Assembly (NCBI GenBank): GCA_937943665.1
Contig: CALEAR010000009.1
Span: forward strand, 1-17,606
Length of the DNA: 17,606 nt
Direction of reading: 5' to 3'
Origin: an uncultured Alcanivoracaceae bacterium
GTDB taxonomy: Bacteria > Pseudomonadota > Gammaproteobacteria > Pseudomonadales > Alcanivoracaceae
Below, piece after piece: positions 7,202-17,601 of the stretch (within the stretch, counting starts at the first letter, position 1; the number at the start of each line of letters is the position of its first letter). Below the pieces are notes generated by a model. That model had not been told where the DNA came from, searched no databases, and worked only from the letters and a program-made list of their open reading frames with translations. Position numbers and translations under genes: made by a program.

Positions 7202-9496
7202 ATGACCATCATTCATAACTTAGGTTTTCCGCGCATTGGTGCAAAGCGCGAGCTCAAGTTTGCCCAAGAAGCCTACTGGGCAGGCGATATTGATGCCGCA
7301 GAACTTGAGCGTGTAGGTAAAGAGCTACGTGAGCGCCACTGGCAACTACAAGCCGATGCTGGCGTTGATTTAATTCCCGTGGGCGATTTCGCCTGGTACG
7401 ACCACATTCTCGAGTGGACTTGCTTGCTCGGTGTTATTCCTGCACGTTTTGAGCAAGATGAAAACGCTCCTGTGGATTTAGACACGCTTTTCCGCGTGGC
7501 CCGTGGCCGTGCGCCCAGCGGCAAGCCTGCTGCTGCGAGCGAAATGACTAAGTGGTTTGATACCAACTACCACTACATTGTGCCTGAGCTAGAAGAAAAC
7601 CAGCAGTTCCGCATCGCGCGTGAATCCTTCTTCGAGCAAGTGGCTGAAGCACAAGCGCTAGGCCACAACGTGAAGCCCGTTATCCCAGGCCCGCTCACCT
7701 ACTTGTACCTCTCTAAGGGTGAAGCATTCCCTGAAGTGGACGATGCCGGCAAGCTTGCCCTACTTGATAACCTAGTACCTGTGTACCGCGAAGTACTTAA
7801 CCGCCTCGCAGAAAAAGGCGTTGAGTGGGTACAAATCGATGAGCCAATCTTAGCACTCGATTTACCTGATACCTGGCAGCGTGCTTTCCTACGCACTTAT
7901 GAGCAGCTCGCTGTTGCCACCCCTAAAGTGATTGTTGCCACCTACTTTGGCGGCCTACAAGACAACCTCTTCACCGCCCTTGAACTCGCTGTGGAAGGCT
8001 TGCACATTGATGGTGTTCGCGCACCTGAAGAAGTGGCAAAAGTGGTTGAGCGCATTGGTGATGACAAAGTATTGTCTGTGGGCTTAATCGATGGCCGTAA
8101 CATCTGGCGCACCGATTTAGACAAAGCCATTGAAAAGCTCACCCCCATTAAAGAGCAGCTTGGCGACCGTCTATGGTTAGCGCCCTCTTGCTCCTTGCTG
8201 CACGTACCTGTGGATCTTGATAGTGAAGAAAAGCTCGATGCTGAGCTAAAAAGCTGGTTGAGCTTCGCCAAGCAAAAGCTTTCTGAACTGCAACTATTGC
8301 GCCAAGGCTTAGATAAAGATGCAAGTGCCGAAGCCGCCCTCGCAGAACAACGTGCTGCCATTGAAAATCGCCGCACCTCTAGCCGCATTCATAACCCAGC
8401 GGTACAAGAGCGCATGAGCAAGCTAAGCGAAGTATCTTCAAAGCGCACACCGTTCGCTGAGCGTATTAAGCTACAGCGTGAAGCACTTAACTTGCCCTTG
8501 TTCCCCACCACCACCATCGGTTCTTTCCCACAAACTGCGGAAATCCGTAAGGTGCGTCGTGATTACCGCCGTGGCGACATTGATTTTGCCACCTATGAAG
8601 CGGCCATGAAGAAAGAAATTGAGCAGTGCGTGCGCTACCAAGAAGAAGTGGATATCGATGTACTCGTACACGGTGAAGCCGAGCGTAACGACATGGTGGA
8701 ATACTTCGGTGAACTACTAGAAGGCTTTGCTTTCACCCAGTTTGGTTGGGTACAGAGCTATGGTTCACGCTGTGTTAAGCCCCCCGTTATTTTTGGTGAC
8801 GTAAGCCGTCCCAAGCCCATGACGGTTTCTTGGAGCTCCTACGCCCAGAGTCTCACGGATCGCCCCATGAAGGGCATGCTCACAGGTCCTGTGACCATTC
8901 TTGAGTGGTCCTTCGTGCGTGATGACCAAACGCGCAAAGAAACCTGCGAGCAAATCGCTCTCGCCATTCGTGACGAAGTGAACGATCTTGAAGCCGCGGG
9001 TATCACTGTGATTCAAGTGGACGAACCTGCCTTCCGCGAAGGCTTGCCCTTACGCCAGGCCGACTGGAAAGAGTATCTTGATTGGGCTGCTAAGTGCTTC
9101 CGCATCAGCACCTCTGGTGTGAAGGATAGCACTCAGATCCACACCCACATGTGCTACTCTGAGTTCAACAATATCATGGAAGCTGTAGCCGACATGGATG
9201 CCGACGTGATTACCATTGAAACCTCACGTTCGAACATGGAACTCATCGAAGCCTTTGAGGAGTTTAAGTACCCGAACGAAATCGGCCCTGGTGTGTACGA
9301 CATTCACTCCCCCAACATCCCCACTGTTGAGTGGATGGTGGAGCTCATCGAGAAAGCCGTAAAAGAGCTGCCCGTTGAGCAAATTTGGGTGAACCCAGAC
9401 TGCGGCCTAAAAACCCGTGCCTGGGAAGAAACCAAGCCAGCCCTTGAGAAGATGGTAAAAGCCGCGAAAATCCTTCGCGAGCGCAACGCCTCTTAA
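7202..9496 (+). CDS. metE: Cobalamin-independent methionine synthase (5-methyltetrahydropteroyltriglutamate-homocysteine methyltransferase)
   Basis: MetE transfers the methyl group of 5-methyltetrahydropteroyltriglutamate to homocysteine, the last step of methionine synthesis, without vitamin B12. The protein is 764 residues (E. coli 753). The N-terminal domain starts [21 protein letters not shown]. The C-terminal catalytic domain begins near 430 with the homocysteine-binding [10 protein letters not shown] (436-445). The zinc ligands are all present at the expected spacing: His649 and Cys651 (HMC), Glu673 and Cys734 (NPDCGL). The catalytic His702 (YDIHSPNIP) is also present. Each lies eight residues after the E. 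coli number. The start ATG has AAGGTG upstream. It is divergent from its likely activator metR and followed by a strong terminator. The synonymous codons look strongly selected, in line with the abundance of MetE in cells lacking B12. Confidence 0.97.
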   Translation: MTIIHNLGFPRIGAKRELKFAQEAYWAGDIDAAELERVGKELRERHWQLQADAGVDLIPVGDFAWYDHILEWTCLLGVIPARFEQDENAPVDLDTLFRVARGRAPSGKPAAASEMTKWFDTNYHYIVPELEENQQFRIARESFFEQVAEAQALGHNVKPVIPGPLTYLYLSKGEAFPEVDDAGKLALLDNLVPVYREVLNRLAEKGVEWVQIDEPILALDLPDTWQRAFLRTYEQLAVATPKVIVATYFGGLQDNLFTALELAVEGLHIDGVRAPEEVAKVVERIGDDKVLSVGLIDGRNIWRTDLDKAIEKLTPIKEQLGDRLWLAPSCSLLHVPVDLDSEEKLDAELKSWLSFAKQKLSELQLLRQGLDKDASAEAALAEQRAAIENRRTSSRIHNPAVQERMSKLSEVSSKRTPFAERIKLQREALNLPLFPTTTIGSFPQTAEIRKVRRDYRRGDIDFATYEAAMKKEIEQCVRYQEEVDIDVLVHGEAERNDMVEYFGELLEGFAFTQFGWVQSYGSRCVKPPVIFGDVSRPKPMTVSWSSYAQSLTDRPMKGMLTGPVTILEWSFVRDDQTRKETCEQIALAIRDEVNDLEAAGITVIQVDEPAFREGLPLRQADWKEYLDWAAKCFRISTSGVKDSTQIHTHMCYSEFNNIMEAVADMDADVITIETSRSNMELIEAFEEFKYPNEIGPGVYDIHSPNIPTVEWMVELIEKAVKELPVEQIWVNPDCGLKTRAWEETKPALEKMVKAAKILRERNAS

Positions 9497-9513
9497 ACTC
9501 TCTGCGCTAAAAC

Positions 9514-9548
9514 AAAGCCCCCAGTTCTCCAAGAACTGGGGGCTTTTT
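9514..9548. terminator. Bidirectional terminator between metE and the smc operon
   Basis: GCCCCCAGTTCT pairs perfectly with AGAACTGGGGGC around a three-base loop. TTTTT follows on the plus strand and TTTGTTTT on the minus strand. It ends metE and, from the other side, lies 27 bases beyond the stop of the last gene of the smc-zipA-ligA operon. Confidence 0.92.
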
Positions 9549-9575
9549 CATGTCTGTCTTAAATGTTAAAGCAGG

Positions 9576-9998
9576 TTACACTAAGCCTTCCCTCGCCCAC
9601 TCACAGCGCACCTGCAGTGGTGCCTCCCCTGGGGCATGGTAGGCCTCGGCGGCTTGCCAATTAAAGCTATGGTTGCCGTATAGCTCTGTTTCCAAGTGCA
9701 CCACAGCACTCACCCAATACATATCCTTAAGCAGCTGTTCAAACTGGCGAATCCAGTGGCCCCACTCATACTCCACGCCCTCGTAGGAACCGCCAAAATG
9801 GATCACCTGTGTACGCAAGCTTTGTTTATCTAAGGGTGCCTGTACCGCAAAGAGCTCGCGGTAGAACAAGCTATCCACTTCCACACTGGGCAAGGCCCTT
9901 AACACCCGTCGGTTATGCATACAGGAAGCTTGGCGTGCCACGGGATCACCAAAGGGCAAGTGTTGAATGCACCCGTATACAATGGATTCTGTTGTCAT
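9576..9998 (-). CDS. Conserved-looking protein of unknown function, last gene of the smc-zipA-ligA operon
   Basis: This 140-residue protein begins MTTESIVYGCIQHLPF. It has no signal peptide or membrane segment and is predicted to be cytoplasmic. It is rich in aromatic residues and His, with notable segments TQVIHFGGSYEGVEYEWGHW, LLKDMYWVSAVVHLETELYG and HSFNWQ. I recall similar uncharacterised proteins in Pseudomonas and relatives but cannot name a family. It starts 17 bases after the lipoprotein gene and only a weak GAG ribosome binding site precedes it. Base composition is like its neighbours, so I see no sign of recent transfer. The function is unknown; its operon position suggests co-expression with cell-cycle and wall genes. 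Confidence 0.8.
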   Translation of the reverse strand: MTTESIVYGCIQHLPFGDPVARQASCMHNRRVLRALPSVEVDSLFYRELFAVQAPLDKQSLRTQVIHFGGSYEGVEYEWGHWIRQFEQLLKDMYWVSAVVHLETELYGNHSFNWQAAEAYHAPGEAPLQVRCEWAREGLV

Positions 9999-10015
9999 AC
10001 ACCATCTCTATATCA

Positions 10016-10600
10016 TTAACGCTTGCCACATTGGCGCAGCTGAGCATCATAGCGTTGAGCCATAGTGCTCACCCGCTGTGCGGCCGCTAACACAGTGGGG
10101 TTTCCCGCATAGGTTTTGCGTGCATAACCGCCATGGCCAGAGTAATAGGCCAAATAAAGATGGTAAGCATTTTGTTTGCTCACCCCGTTGCGGCGGTGGG
10201 TTTTATCGTGGTACCAGCCCACAAATTGCACTGCATCTTTATATCGGGTTCTGCGAGCCATGGGCTTGCCCGCCTCCATTTGGAATTCCTTCCAAGTGCT
10301 ATTTAGTGCTTGAGCATAGCCATAAGCATTGGAAGGCCGGCGCCATGGGATAAAGCCCAATAACTTTTTACGTGGTGGGCGCACCCGGGGCTGAAATCGC
10401 GATTCTTGATAAATGGTGGCAAGCAGAATGGGCGCGGGGACACCATATTGTCGCTCCGCTTTTTTAGTTTGTCGCTCCCAGCTGTTGAACAGGCCGCTGC
10501 GTTCTGCATAAATGGCACAAGCATTCTGCACCTGTGAAGGTGGCTTCATGGCGCACCCCCCTAGCAAGGCCACTGCCAATAACAAGGCTACCTTTTTCAT
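10016..10600 (-). CDS. Lipoprotein with lytic transglycosylase (SLT-like) domain
   Basis: This 194-residue protein is probably an envelope lipoprotein that cleaves peptidoglycan. The signal is MKKVALLLAVALLGGC, with a lipobox LLGGC placing the lipidated Cys at 16. The SLT-type domain shows the catalytic Glu66 in ATIYQESRF, then SNAYGYAQALNSTW (90-103) and LAYYSGHGGY (150-159). These correspond to the ES, GxxQ and AYxxG motifs of lysozyme-like transglycosylases. Cys28 and Cys191, near either end of the domain, could form a periplasmic disulfide. The size is small for a transglycosylase, and it resembles the short SLT lipoproteins of Pseudomonas. The start is set at the ATG at 10598-10600. A GTG one codon earlier (10601-10603) overlaps the ligA stop as TAGTG. 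Both starts share the same weak GAG. It is translationally adjacent to ligA. Confidence 0.85.
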   Translation of the reverse strand: MKKVALLLAVALLGGCAMKPPSQVQNACAIYAERSGLFNSWERQTKKAERQYGVPAPILLATIYQESRFQPRVRPPRKKLLGFIPWRRPSNAYGYAQALNSTWKEFQMEAGKPMARRTRYKDAVQFVGWYHDKTHRRNGVSKQNAYHLYLAYYSGHGGYARKTYAGNPTVLAAAQRVSTMAQRYDAQLRQCGKR

Positions 10601-10602
10601 CA

Positions 10603-12627
<2,025 letters not shown>

Positions 12628-13542
12628 TTACTTCAAACGAGAGCGACGCTCAAACTCACGCACTCGCTCACGCATGTGCTCCATGGTTTGCGGCGTCAGC
12701 ACACTGCGGTGTTCATCCTCAAGCTCAGCGCCCAACGCCTTGCCCAAGGAGGTCACAACATCCAGCATACGATTCAAGGCAGCCAAGGGGCGCGCGGGAC
12801 CCGGCAGCATTAAGAAAAAAGTAAACCCAAAAACTTCCGTTTCATCAAAGTGTTCAATATCAAAAGTACCAGGCTCCACCGCATTAGCCATGCTAAATTG
12901 CTGTACATTGGCTTCTGTTTTCTCACCATAGGCATGGAAAATATTCATATCACCAAACTCTAGCCCATGATCTTTAATTAATTGCAGCAAGCCAGGCCCC
13001 ACAAAGCTATAGCCCTTTGGGGGTACCACCCGGGCCACTAATACCTCTGGGGCCTCTCCTTCTGGAAGCTTGATTTTCGGCGCTCGAGGACGCGCCGGTT
13101 CGGGTTGAGGTTCAGGGGTAGGCTCGGGGGCTTGGGCGGCTGCAGCGTCTTCTGCCACCTGCTCCGCTGGCTTTTCTGCGGGTGTAGCACTTTCCACCGC
13201 TGCTTCAGCTTCCTCCTGCTGAGGCGCTGGTTGCACCTCTGCGGCGTGAAAATTTATCTCTTCATGCTCAGAGGCCAAACCATTGGGCTCGAATAAATCC
13301 GCTTGAGAGGCTTCTTGCTCAGCTTGTTTGTTTAGTTTACGCGTCACCACGCGTGCGCCGCCGTTGGGAAGTTCTGGATTATCAAACGCTTCTTCGCCAT
13401 CTTCCCCTAAACCGTGTTTACTTAAATCATTAAGCTTAAATTGAGAACGACGATCACGGATCATACGGCGTACCGCATCGGCTAAAATCACTAACGTTAA
13501 TACCACTAAAATGGTGACTAGGGTTTCTAAATTCAGGCCCAT
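12628..13542 (-). CDS. zipA: Cell division protein ZipA
   Basis: ZipA tethers FtsZ polymers to the inner membrane at the division site. The protein is 304 residues. It has a single N-terminal membrane anchor (about 5-22, LETLVTILVVLTLVILADAV) followed by a basic stretch RRMIRDRR. A flexible linker of about 130 residues (35-165) is rich in Glu, Ala, Pro and Gln. The C-terminal FtsZ-binding domain runs from about 167 to 300, with FSMANAVEPGTFD, FGFTFFLMLPGPARP and a final LTPQTMEHMRERVREFERR helix. The start ATG has GAGG seven bases upstream. It lies 32 bases after smc and nine before ligA, the order seen in Pseudomonas. Confidence 0.96.
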   Translation of the reverse strand: MGLNLETLVTILVVLTLVILADAVRRMIRDRRSQFKLNDLSKHGLGEDGEEAFDNPELPNGGARVVTRKLNKQAEQEASQADLFEPNGLASEHEEINFHAAEVQPAPQQEEAEAAVESATPAEKPAEQVAEDAAAAQAPEPTPEPQPEPARPRAPKIKLPEGEAPEVLVARVVPPKGYSFVGPGLLQLIKDHGLEFGDMNIFHAYGEKTEANVQQFSMANAVEPGTFDIEHFDETEVFGFTFFLMLPGPARPLAALNRMLDVVTSLGKALGAELEDEHRSVLTPQTMEHMRERVREFERRSRLK

Positions 13543-13574
13543 TGTTCTGCCTCATTCCTTAACTAACTGCGCTA

Positions 13575-14660
13575 TTACTGTGCTGCTAACTCCACAGCCT
13601 CTTCCACATCCACCGATACCAAACGGGAAACGCCAGGTTCATGCATGGTGACCCCCATAAGTAGCTCCGCCATTTCCATGGCAATTTTGTTGTGCGAGAT
13701 ATAAATAAACTGCACTTTTTGGGACATCTCCCTCACCAAATTACAGAACCGGCCCACGTTGGCATCATCAAGTGGAGCATCCACTTCATCAAGCATACAG
13801 AAAGGCGCAGGGTTTAACTGAAAAATCGCGAAAACTAAAGAAAGCGCTGTGAGCGCCTTTTCACCACCGGATAATAAGTGAATGGTGCTGTTTCGCTTAC
13901 CGGGTGGGCGCGCCATAATGGCCACCCCTGTATCCAATAAATCATCACCTGTGAGTGTAAGGTAAGCACTGCCACCACCAAACACCTTCGGAAATAACTC
14001 TTGTAAGCCCGCATTAATCTTATCGAAATAGACCTTAAAACGATCGCGTGTTTCACGATCGATTTTACGAATGGCATTTTCGAGGGTTTCAAGGGCTTCG
14101 ATTAAATCCTCATGCTGTAAATCTAAAAAGGTTTTACGTTCACTTTGTATTTTATGTTCTTCAATAGCAGCTAGGTTAATTTGCCCAAGCCGGCTAATAC
14201 GCTGCGCCACGGCTTCGCGCTCCGCTTGGCATGCGTCTTCGGTGAAATCCGCAGGCAAGGCTTCCACCAAGGTAGCTAAATGGAAACCCGCTTCGTTAAG
14301 TTGCTCCTCCACGGTTTGCCGACGCACCACCACCTCCTGCCACTGCAAACGTTTTTGGTTGAGGCTCTCGCGCTGTTGTTGGACCTTTTGCTCTGCTTCG
14401 GTGCGCAAGCGCTCGGCCTGACGCAGCTGATGCTCCACTTCACCCTGTTCACGACGGCACTGTTCCAAATGCTCCTCGGCCACTAAACGGCGTTCGAGCA
14501 CTTCTTCCAATTGAGCTAGCACCAAGGCATCTGGCTCTTGATCCGTGCTTAAGGATAACTCTAACTGTTCTCGGCGCTGATGTAACTGCCCCACTTGGCC
14601 CTCTAAACGAGCCAAGCTCTGTTCAAGGCCACTGATTTGGTGCGCGCACCCTCCATCCAC
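13575..14660 (-). pseudogene. smc: SMC chromosome-partition ATPase, C-terminal fragment of a frameshifted smc
   Basis: This frame encodes the last part of SMC, 361 residues if counted from the GTG at 14660. It contains the rest of the second coiled coil (to about 200) and then the C-terminal ATPase lobe. That lobe has the ABC signature LSGGEK (263-268), Walker B with [12 protein letters not shown] (287-298) and the switch segment ISHNK (321-325). The first eight residues from GTG (MDGGCAHQ) do not look like SMC; homology appears to resume at [14 protein letters not shown]. No good ribosome binding site precedes the GTG. Independent translation therefore looks inefficient, although reinitiation after the upstream stop is possible because the frames overlap by 58 bases. 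Joined to the upstream fragment after a one-base correction, the protein would be about 1159 residues, a normal SMC length. Confidence 0.85.
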
Positions 14661-14672
14661 AAGGCTTGCTCA
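14603..14672 (-). other. smc: Frameshift interval in smc
   Basis: The upstream smc frame ends at TAG (14603-14605), while the downstream frame is closed above the TGA at 14670-14672. The change to the -1 frame must therefore fall between them. The most natural join is at the three-A run (TTT at 14636-14638 on the plus strand). Adding one A there gives [16 protein letters not shown], continuous coiled coil. I see no X-XXY-YYZ slippery heptamer in the zero frame, so programmed slippage is not supported. Confidence 0.85.
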
Positions 14673-17053
14673 TGGTGAGCCGCCTGAAGCTGCCGCGCCT
14701 GCTGACGCAGAGCCACTAATTGCTGCTGATGCGTCTCTCGTTGTGCTTTTTTCTGAGCGCGTTGCTCAGCATAATCCGACATTTGGCTCACCGCAGCGCC
14801 AAGCCGGGCACGCCCTTCCTTTAATTGCTGCTGCTCTGAGAGTGCCTGCTGTTCTATTTCGGCCAGTTCTTCTGTCAAACCCTCCATGCGCTGCTGCACT
14901 TGTTCCGCACGCAGCGCTTTAGCATTATGTTGTGCCTTAAGCTCATTAAACTCGCGATGTAATACAGTGAGTTGCTGCTGAACATTTTCCCGTGCCTCTT
15001 CGAGTTCAAGCACATACTCAGCGCTTTCCCTTTGTTGCTCTTCTAAATGGGCAAGCCTGTCTTCGAGCTCCGCCACCCGTTCAGTGAATAAACGAATGTC
15101 CCGCTCACGAGCTAACACCCCTTGTTCATCTACGGCTTGGCCCGCCACATGCAGCCAATCGCTGCCGAGCCATAAACCACAGGGCGTAATCAAAGATTCC
15201 CCAGGGGCTAGCTGAGGTTGCATTTCCCAAGCCTGCGCCCGTGTGGGTACACATTGAACTTGTGCCAGCCAAGAGGGCACTGGCCCCTGCACCTTGGCAG
15301 CCAAACTACCTTCAGGCTTAGGCCCCTCACCATGCCACCACCATAAATGGCCGCTATCTAATTGCTCGAGATGCTCCTTCGCTAAGGCATCCAACGGGGC
15401 TGATACCCCTTGTAAACGTTCACTTAATACCAACTCCACCGCACTTTCCCATTGCGGTTCCACCTTAAGTTGCGCCACCAAGGTGGGTAATGAGTGATAC
15501 CCATGGCCCTCTTTCCAAGCCACTAGAGCTTCTTCCTTTTGCGCTTCTTTCTGCGGCGCTTCCCGGGTTGTTAACTCACCCTGCTGTTGTTGCAACTGTT
15601 GCTGTAGCTGCTTGATCTGCTGTTCTAAGGCTTGGTGTTCTTGACGGGCCTTTTGGTAAGCTTCCTGTTGAGCTAAGAGGGCCCCCTCTGCGGTTAGCAC
15701 CTGTTCTTCTTTTACCTGGGTTTGGGCTTCAAGCTCTAACACTTCGCGCATTAACGTATCGCTGTTGAGCTCTCCCTTTTCGCGATTTAGCCGCTCTGTA
15801 CGCTGGCGCAAACGGGAAAGCGATTCTTCCCAGGACTGAATCCGCGATTGCAAAATCTCCGTATCCCGTTGGTGCTGCCCCGCTGCCTGCTGAAACTGCT
15901 CCCACTCTAGAAGGACTTCTTCAGAATCACGTTCCGCTTGGTGTAGCAGCTCCTGAATTTCCGCAAGCTGCTCCTCCAACTCCTGCCATTGGGGTAAACG
16001 CGTTTCCAGCTGTTCTTGCCAGTGCGACAGTTCCTTTCTATCGGCGTCAGATTCCTCTCGGGCACGTTGCCATGCCTCATTGGCATCACGCAAATCTTTT
16101 TCCAGTTGACGTTGACGTTGGCGCTGATGTTCAAGCTGCTGCTCCAAACGTGCCACATCAGCACCAAGGCCATAATAGGTTTGTTGTGCTTGATCTAAAC
16201 GCTCTTGATGCTCTGCGTACTCCTCACGCTTTGCTTCAATAATGGCTTCCTGTTGGGTTTGAGATTGCTCAAGCGCCGCCACCTGCTTCTCTAACTCACT
16301 CAACGCTAGGCGCAAATCTCCTTCTTGCTGCTGTAAATTACGCCAACGCAGGGCTAGCAATTGGGCATTGAGTTGGCGCTCCTCTTCTTTCAACACCTTA
16401 TAGCGTTCAGCGGCGGCAGCTTGACGAGCCAAGCGCTCTAGCTGGCGATCCAACTCTTCACGCAAGTCCGTTAAGCGATCCAAGTTCTCCAAGGTGCGTC
16501 GCATGCGGTTTTCCGTTTCTCGACGACGCTCCTTATAACGGGAAATACCCGCGGCTTCCTCAATATAAACGCGAAGTTCCTCAGGGCGAGCCTCAATCAA
16601 CCGCGAGATCATCCCCTGTTCAATAATGGCATAGCTCCGTGGGCCAAGCCCTGTTCCTAAAAAAATATCCGTAATATCACGACGGCGACAACGTGCACCG
16701 TTCAAAAAATAGTGGGACTGTCCATCTCGTGTCACCTGCCGACGAACAGAAATCTCACTAAATGCAGCGTATTCGCCAGTGATGCGCCCTTGGTTATTTT
16801 CGAAAATAAGTTCAATGGAAGCTTGGGAAACGGGTTTACGTGCGCTTGAACCATTAAAAATCACATCCGCCATGGATTCCCCACGCAAGTATTTGGCTGA
16901 GGACTCCCCCATCACCCAACGTACGGCATCAATAATATTGGATTTCCCACAACCGTTTGGCCCCACAATCGCCGTAAGGTTGCCCGGGAATTTGGCAGTG
17001 GTTGGATCCACAAAGGATTTAAAACCTGCCAACTTAATACTTTTCAAGCGCAT
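14603..17053 (-). pseudogene. smc: SMC chromosome-partition ATPase, N-terminal fragment of a frameshifted smc
   Basis: SMC, with its partners ScpA and ScpB, organises and helps segregate the chromosome. This frame gives 816 residues. The N-terminal ATPase lobe has Walker A GPNGCGKSN (31-39), a Q-loop region near 140 and the family segment RPEELRVYIEEAAGISRYKERR (156-177). The first coiled coil runs from about 170 to 505 and is very rich in Gln and Glu. The hinge domain lies at about 505-650, and the second coiled coil begins after that. The last true SMC residues are probably ARTK (803-806); the final ten ([10 protein letters not shown]) are out of frame. The start ATG gives MRLKSIKLAGFKSF, the usual N-terminus, although the ribosome binding site is weak. 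As it stands, the product lacks the signature motif and Walker B and cannot form a complete ATPase alone. It heads the zipA-ligA operon. Confidence 0.9.
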
Positions 17054-17109
17054 ATGGTGTGTGTTGTCTCTATCATTAGGGCTCTTTCGATGTTCTGACT
17101 ATGACATCG

Positions 17110-17138
17110 TTTATAAATAAGAAGAACAGCGATTGTAA
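17110..17138 (-). promoter_or_regulatory. Candidate smc promoter
   Basis: The minus strand reads TTACAA (17133-17138), a 17-base spacer and TATAAA (17110-17115). The -10 box matches five of six positions and the -35 only three. It would start RNA about 50 bases before the smc ATG. Confidence 0.4.
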
Positions 17139-17147
17139 CCTAAAAAC

Positions 17148-17162
17148 ACTCACGGGGTGAGT
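17148..17162. repeat. Inverted repeat upstream of the smc promoter
   Basis: ACTCAC-GGG-GTGAGT is a perfect 15-base palindrome lying ten bases upstream of the candidate -35 box. A third GTGAGT copy is at 17169-17174. The position suits an operator; no regulator is known. Confidence 0.4.
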
Positions 17163-17263
17163 AGCTTTGTGAGTCGCGCTTTCATCGGCTGCCGCTTTTA
17201 ACCCTTTTTACGCCATTGTGTGGTCAAGCCGACGAAATCAAATAGCTTACAAAAGCGCTTTAG

Positions 17264-17272
17264 TTTTGCACA
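17264..17272 (+). promoter_or_regulatory. DnaA-box-like sequence
   Basis: TTTTGCACA fits the relaxed DnaA box TTWTNCACA. A single nine-base match to a degenerate consensus has little weight alone, but a perfect box lies about 200 bases to the right. Confidence 0.25.
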
Positions 17273-17459
17273 AGTAGAAACTATGAATAAAAACCCCGTT
17301 GTCAAGGCGATCAATTTATGTTCGAGAGCTGTACAGTTTTCCAACAAACACTCGTAACCCATTGATTACAGTAAATTAATTCCCAATTAGCATATTTTTT
17401 AACCACTTCGTGCAAACCGCTATCCCATGGGGCTTTCAGAACGTTGTCCGCCATCAATC

Positions 17460-17497
17460 CACAAAGTTATCCACAGATTCTGTGGGTAACTTTTGTG
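17460..17497. repeat. Long inverted repeat containing a perfect DnaA box
   Basis: Left arm CACAAAGTTATCCACAG (17460-17476) and right arm CTGTGGGTAACTTTTGTG (17480-17497) are inverted copies around ATT, with one mismatch and one extra T. The left arm holds the consensus DnaA box TTATCCACA (17467-17475). The right arm holds TGTGGGTAA, the reverse box with one change. A weaker CAATCCACA precedes at 17455-17463. In RNA the mismatch is a G-U pair and a short U-run follows, so it could also act as a weak terminator or attenuator before the rightward gene. Confidence 0.6.
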
Positions 17498-17556
17498 AGA
17501 TACGTCGCACAAAATGGGAGCTGGACGATTCCTTCTCAGCTGCAAAACGAGTAATA

Positions 17557-17567
17557 TGGTCGGACAA
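17557..17567. promoter_or_regulatory. GntR/FadR-type operator candidate
   Basis: TGGTCGGACAA fits TNGTNNNACNA, the half-symmetric pattern known for FCD-domain GntR regulators. It lies 34 bases before the rightward start codon and overlaps a possible -10 (TAATAT, 17552-17557). In Pseudomonas a GntR regulator gene sits next to smc, which makes autoregulation plausible but unproven. Confidence 0.3.
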
Positions 17568-17601
17568 TAACAAATTTGTAGAACAAATCAGGAGAGGTGG
17601 C

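Larger units (their letters stand above)
17054..17601. other. Gene-free intergenic region upstream of smc
   Basis: About 550 bases separate smc from a rightward gene start at the window edge. I see no convincing coding sequence in it. It holds the candidate smc promoter, an ACTCAC/GTGAGT palindrome, DnaA-box-like sequences, a long inverted repeat near 17478, an A/T-rich patch at about 17365-17402 and a GntR-type operator candidate. These are listed separately. Confidence 0.6.

Noticed and set aside
8471..9016. Open frames on the minus strand within metE, and similar frames opposite maeB, ligA, zipA and smc
   Set aside because: They lie wholly inside well-supported genes, have no family resemblance or ribosome binding sites, and are shadows of the codon pattern.
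14630..14660. Programmed -1 ribosomal frameshifting in smc
   Set aside because: No slippery heptamer is present in the zero frame (the local codons read GCG CGC ACC AAA TCA), no stimulatory structure is evident, and bacterial SMC is not known to use frameshifting. A mutation or sequencing error is simpler.
17284..17358. 24-codon open frame starting ATG AAT AAA AAC in the smc upstream region
   Set aside because: It lacks a ribosome binding site and any recognisable feature; frames this short occur by chance.
17264..17497. Chromosomal or plasmid replication origin
   Set aside because: There is one perfect and a few imperfect DnaA-like boxes plus a modest A/T-rich patch, but no box cluster, no dnaA, rpmH or rep gene nearby and no iteron array.
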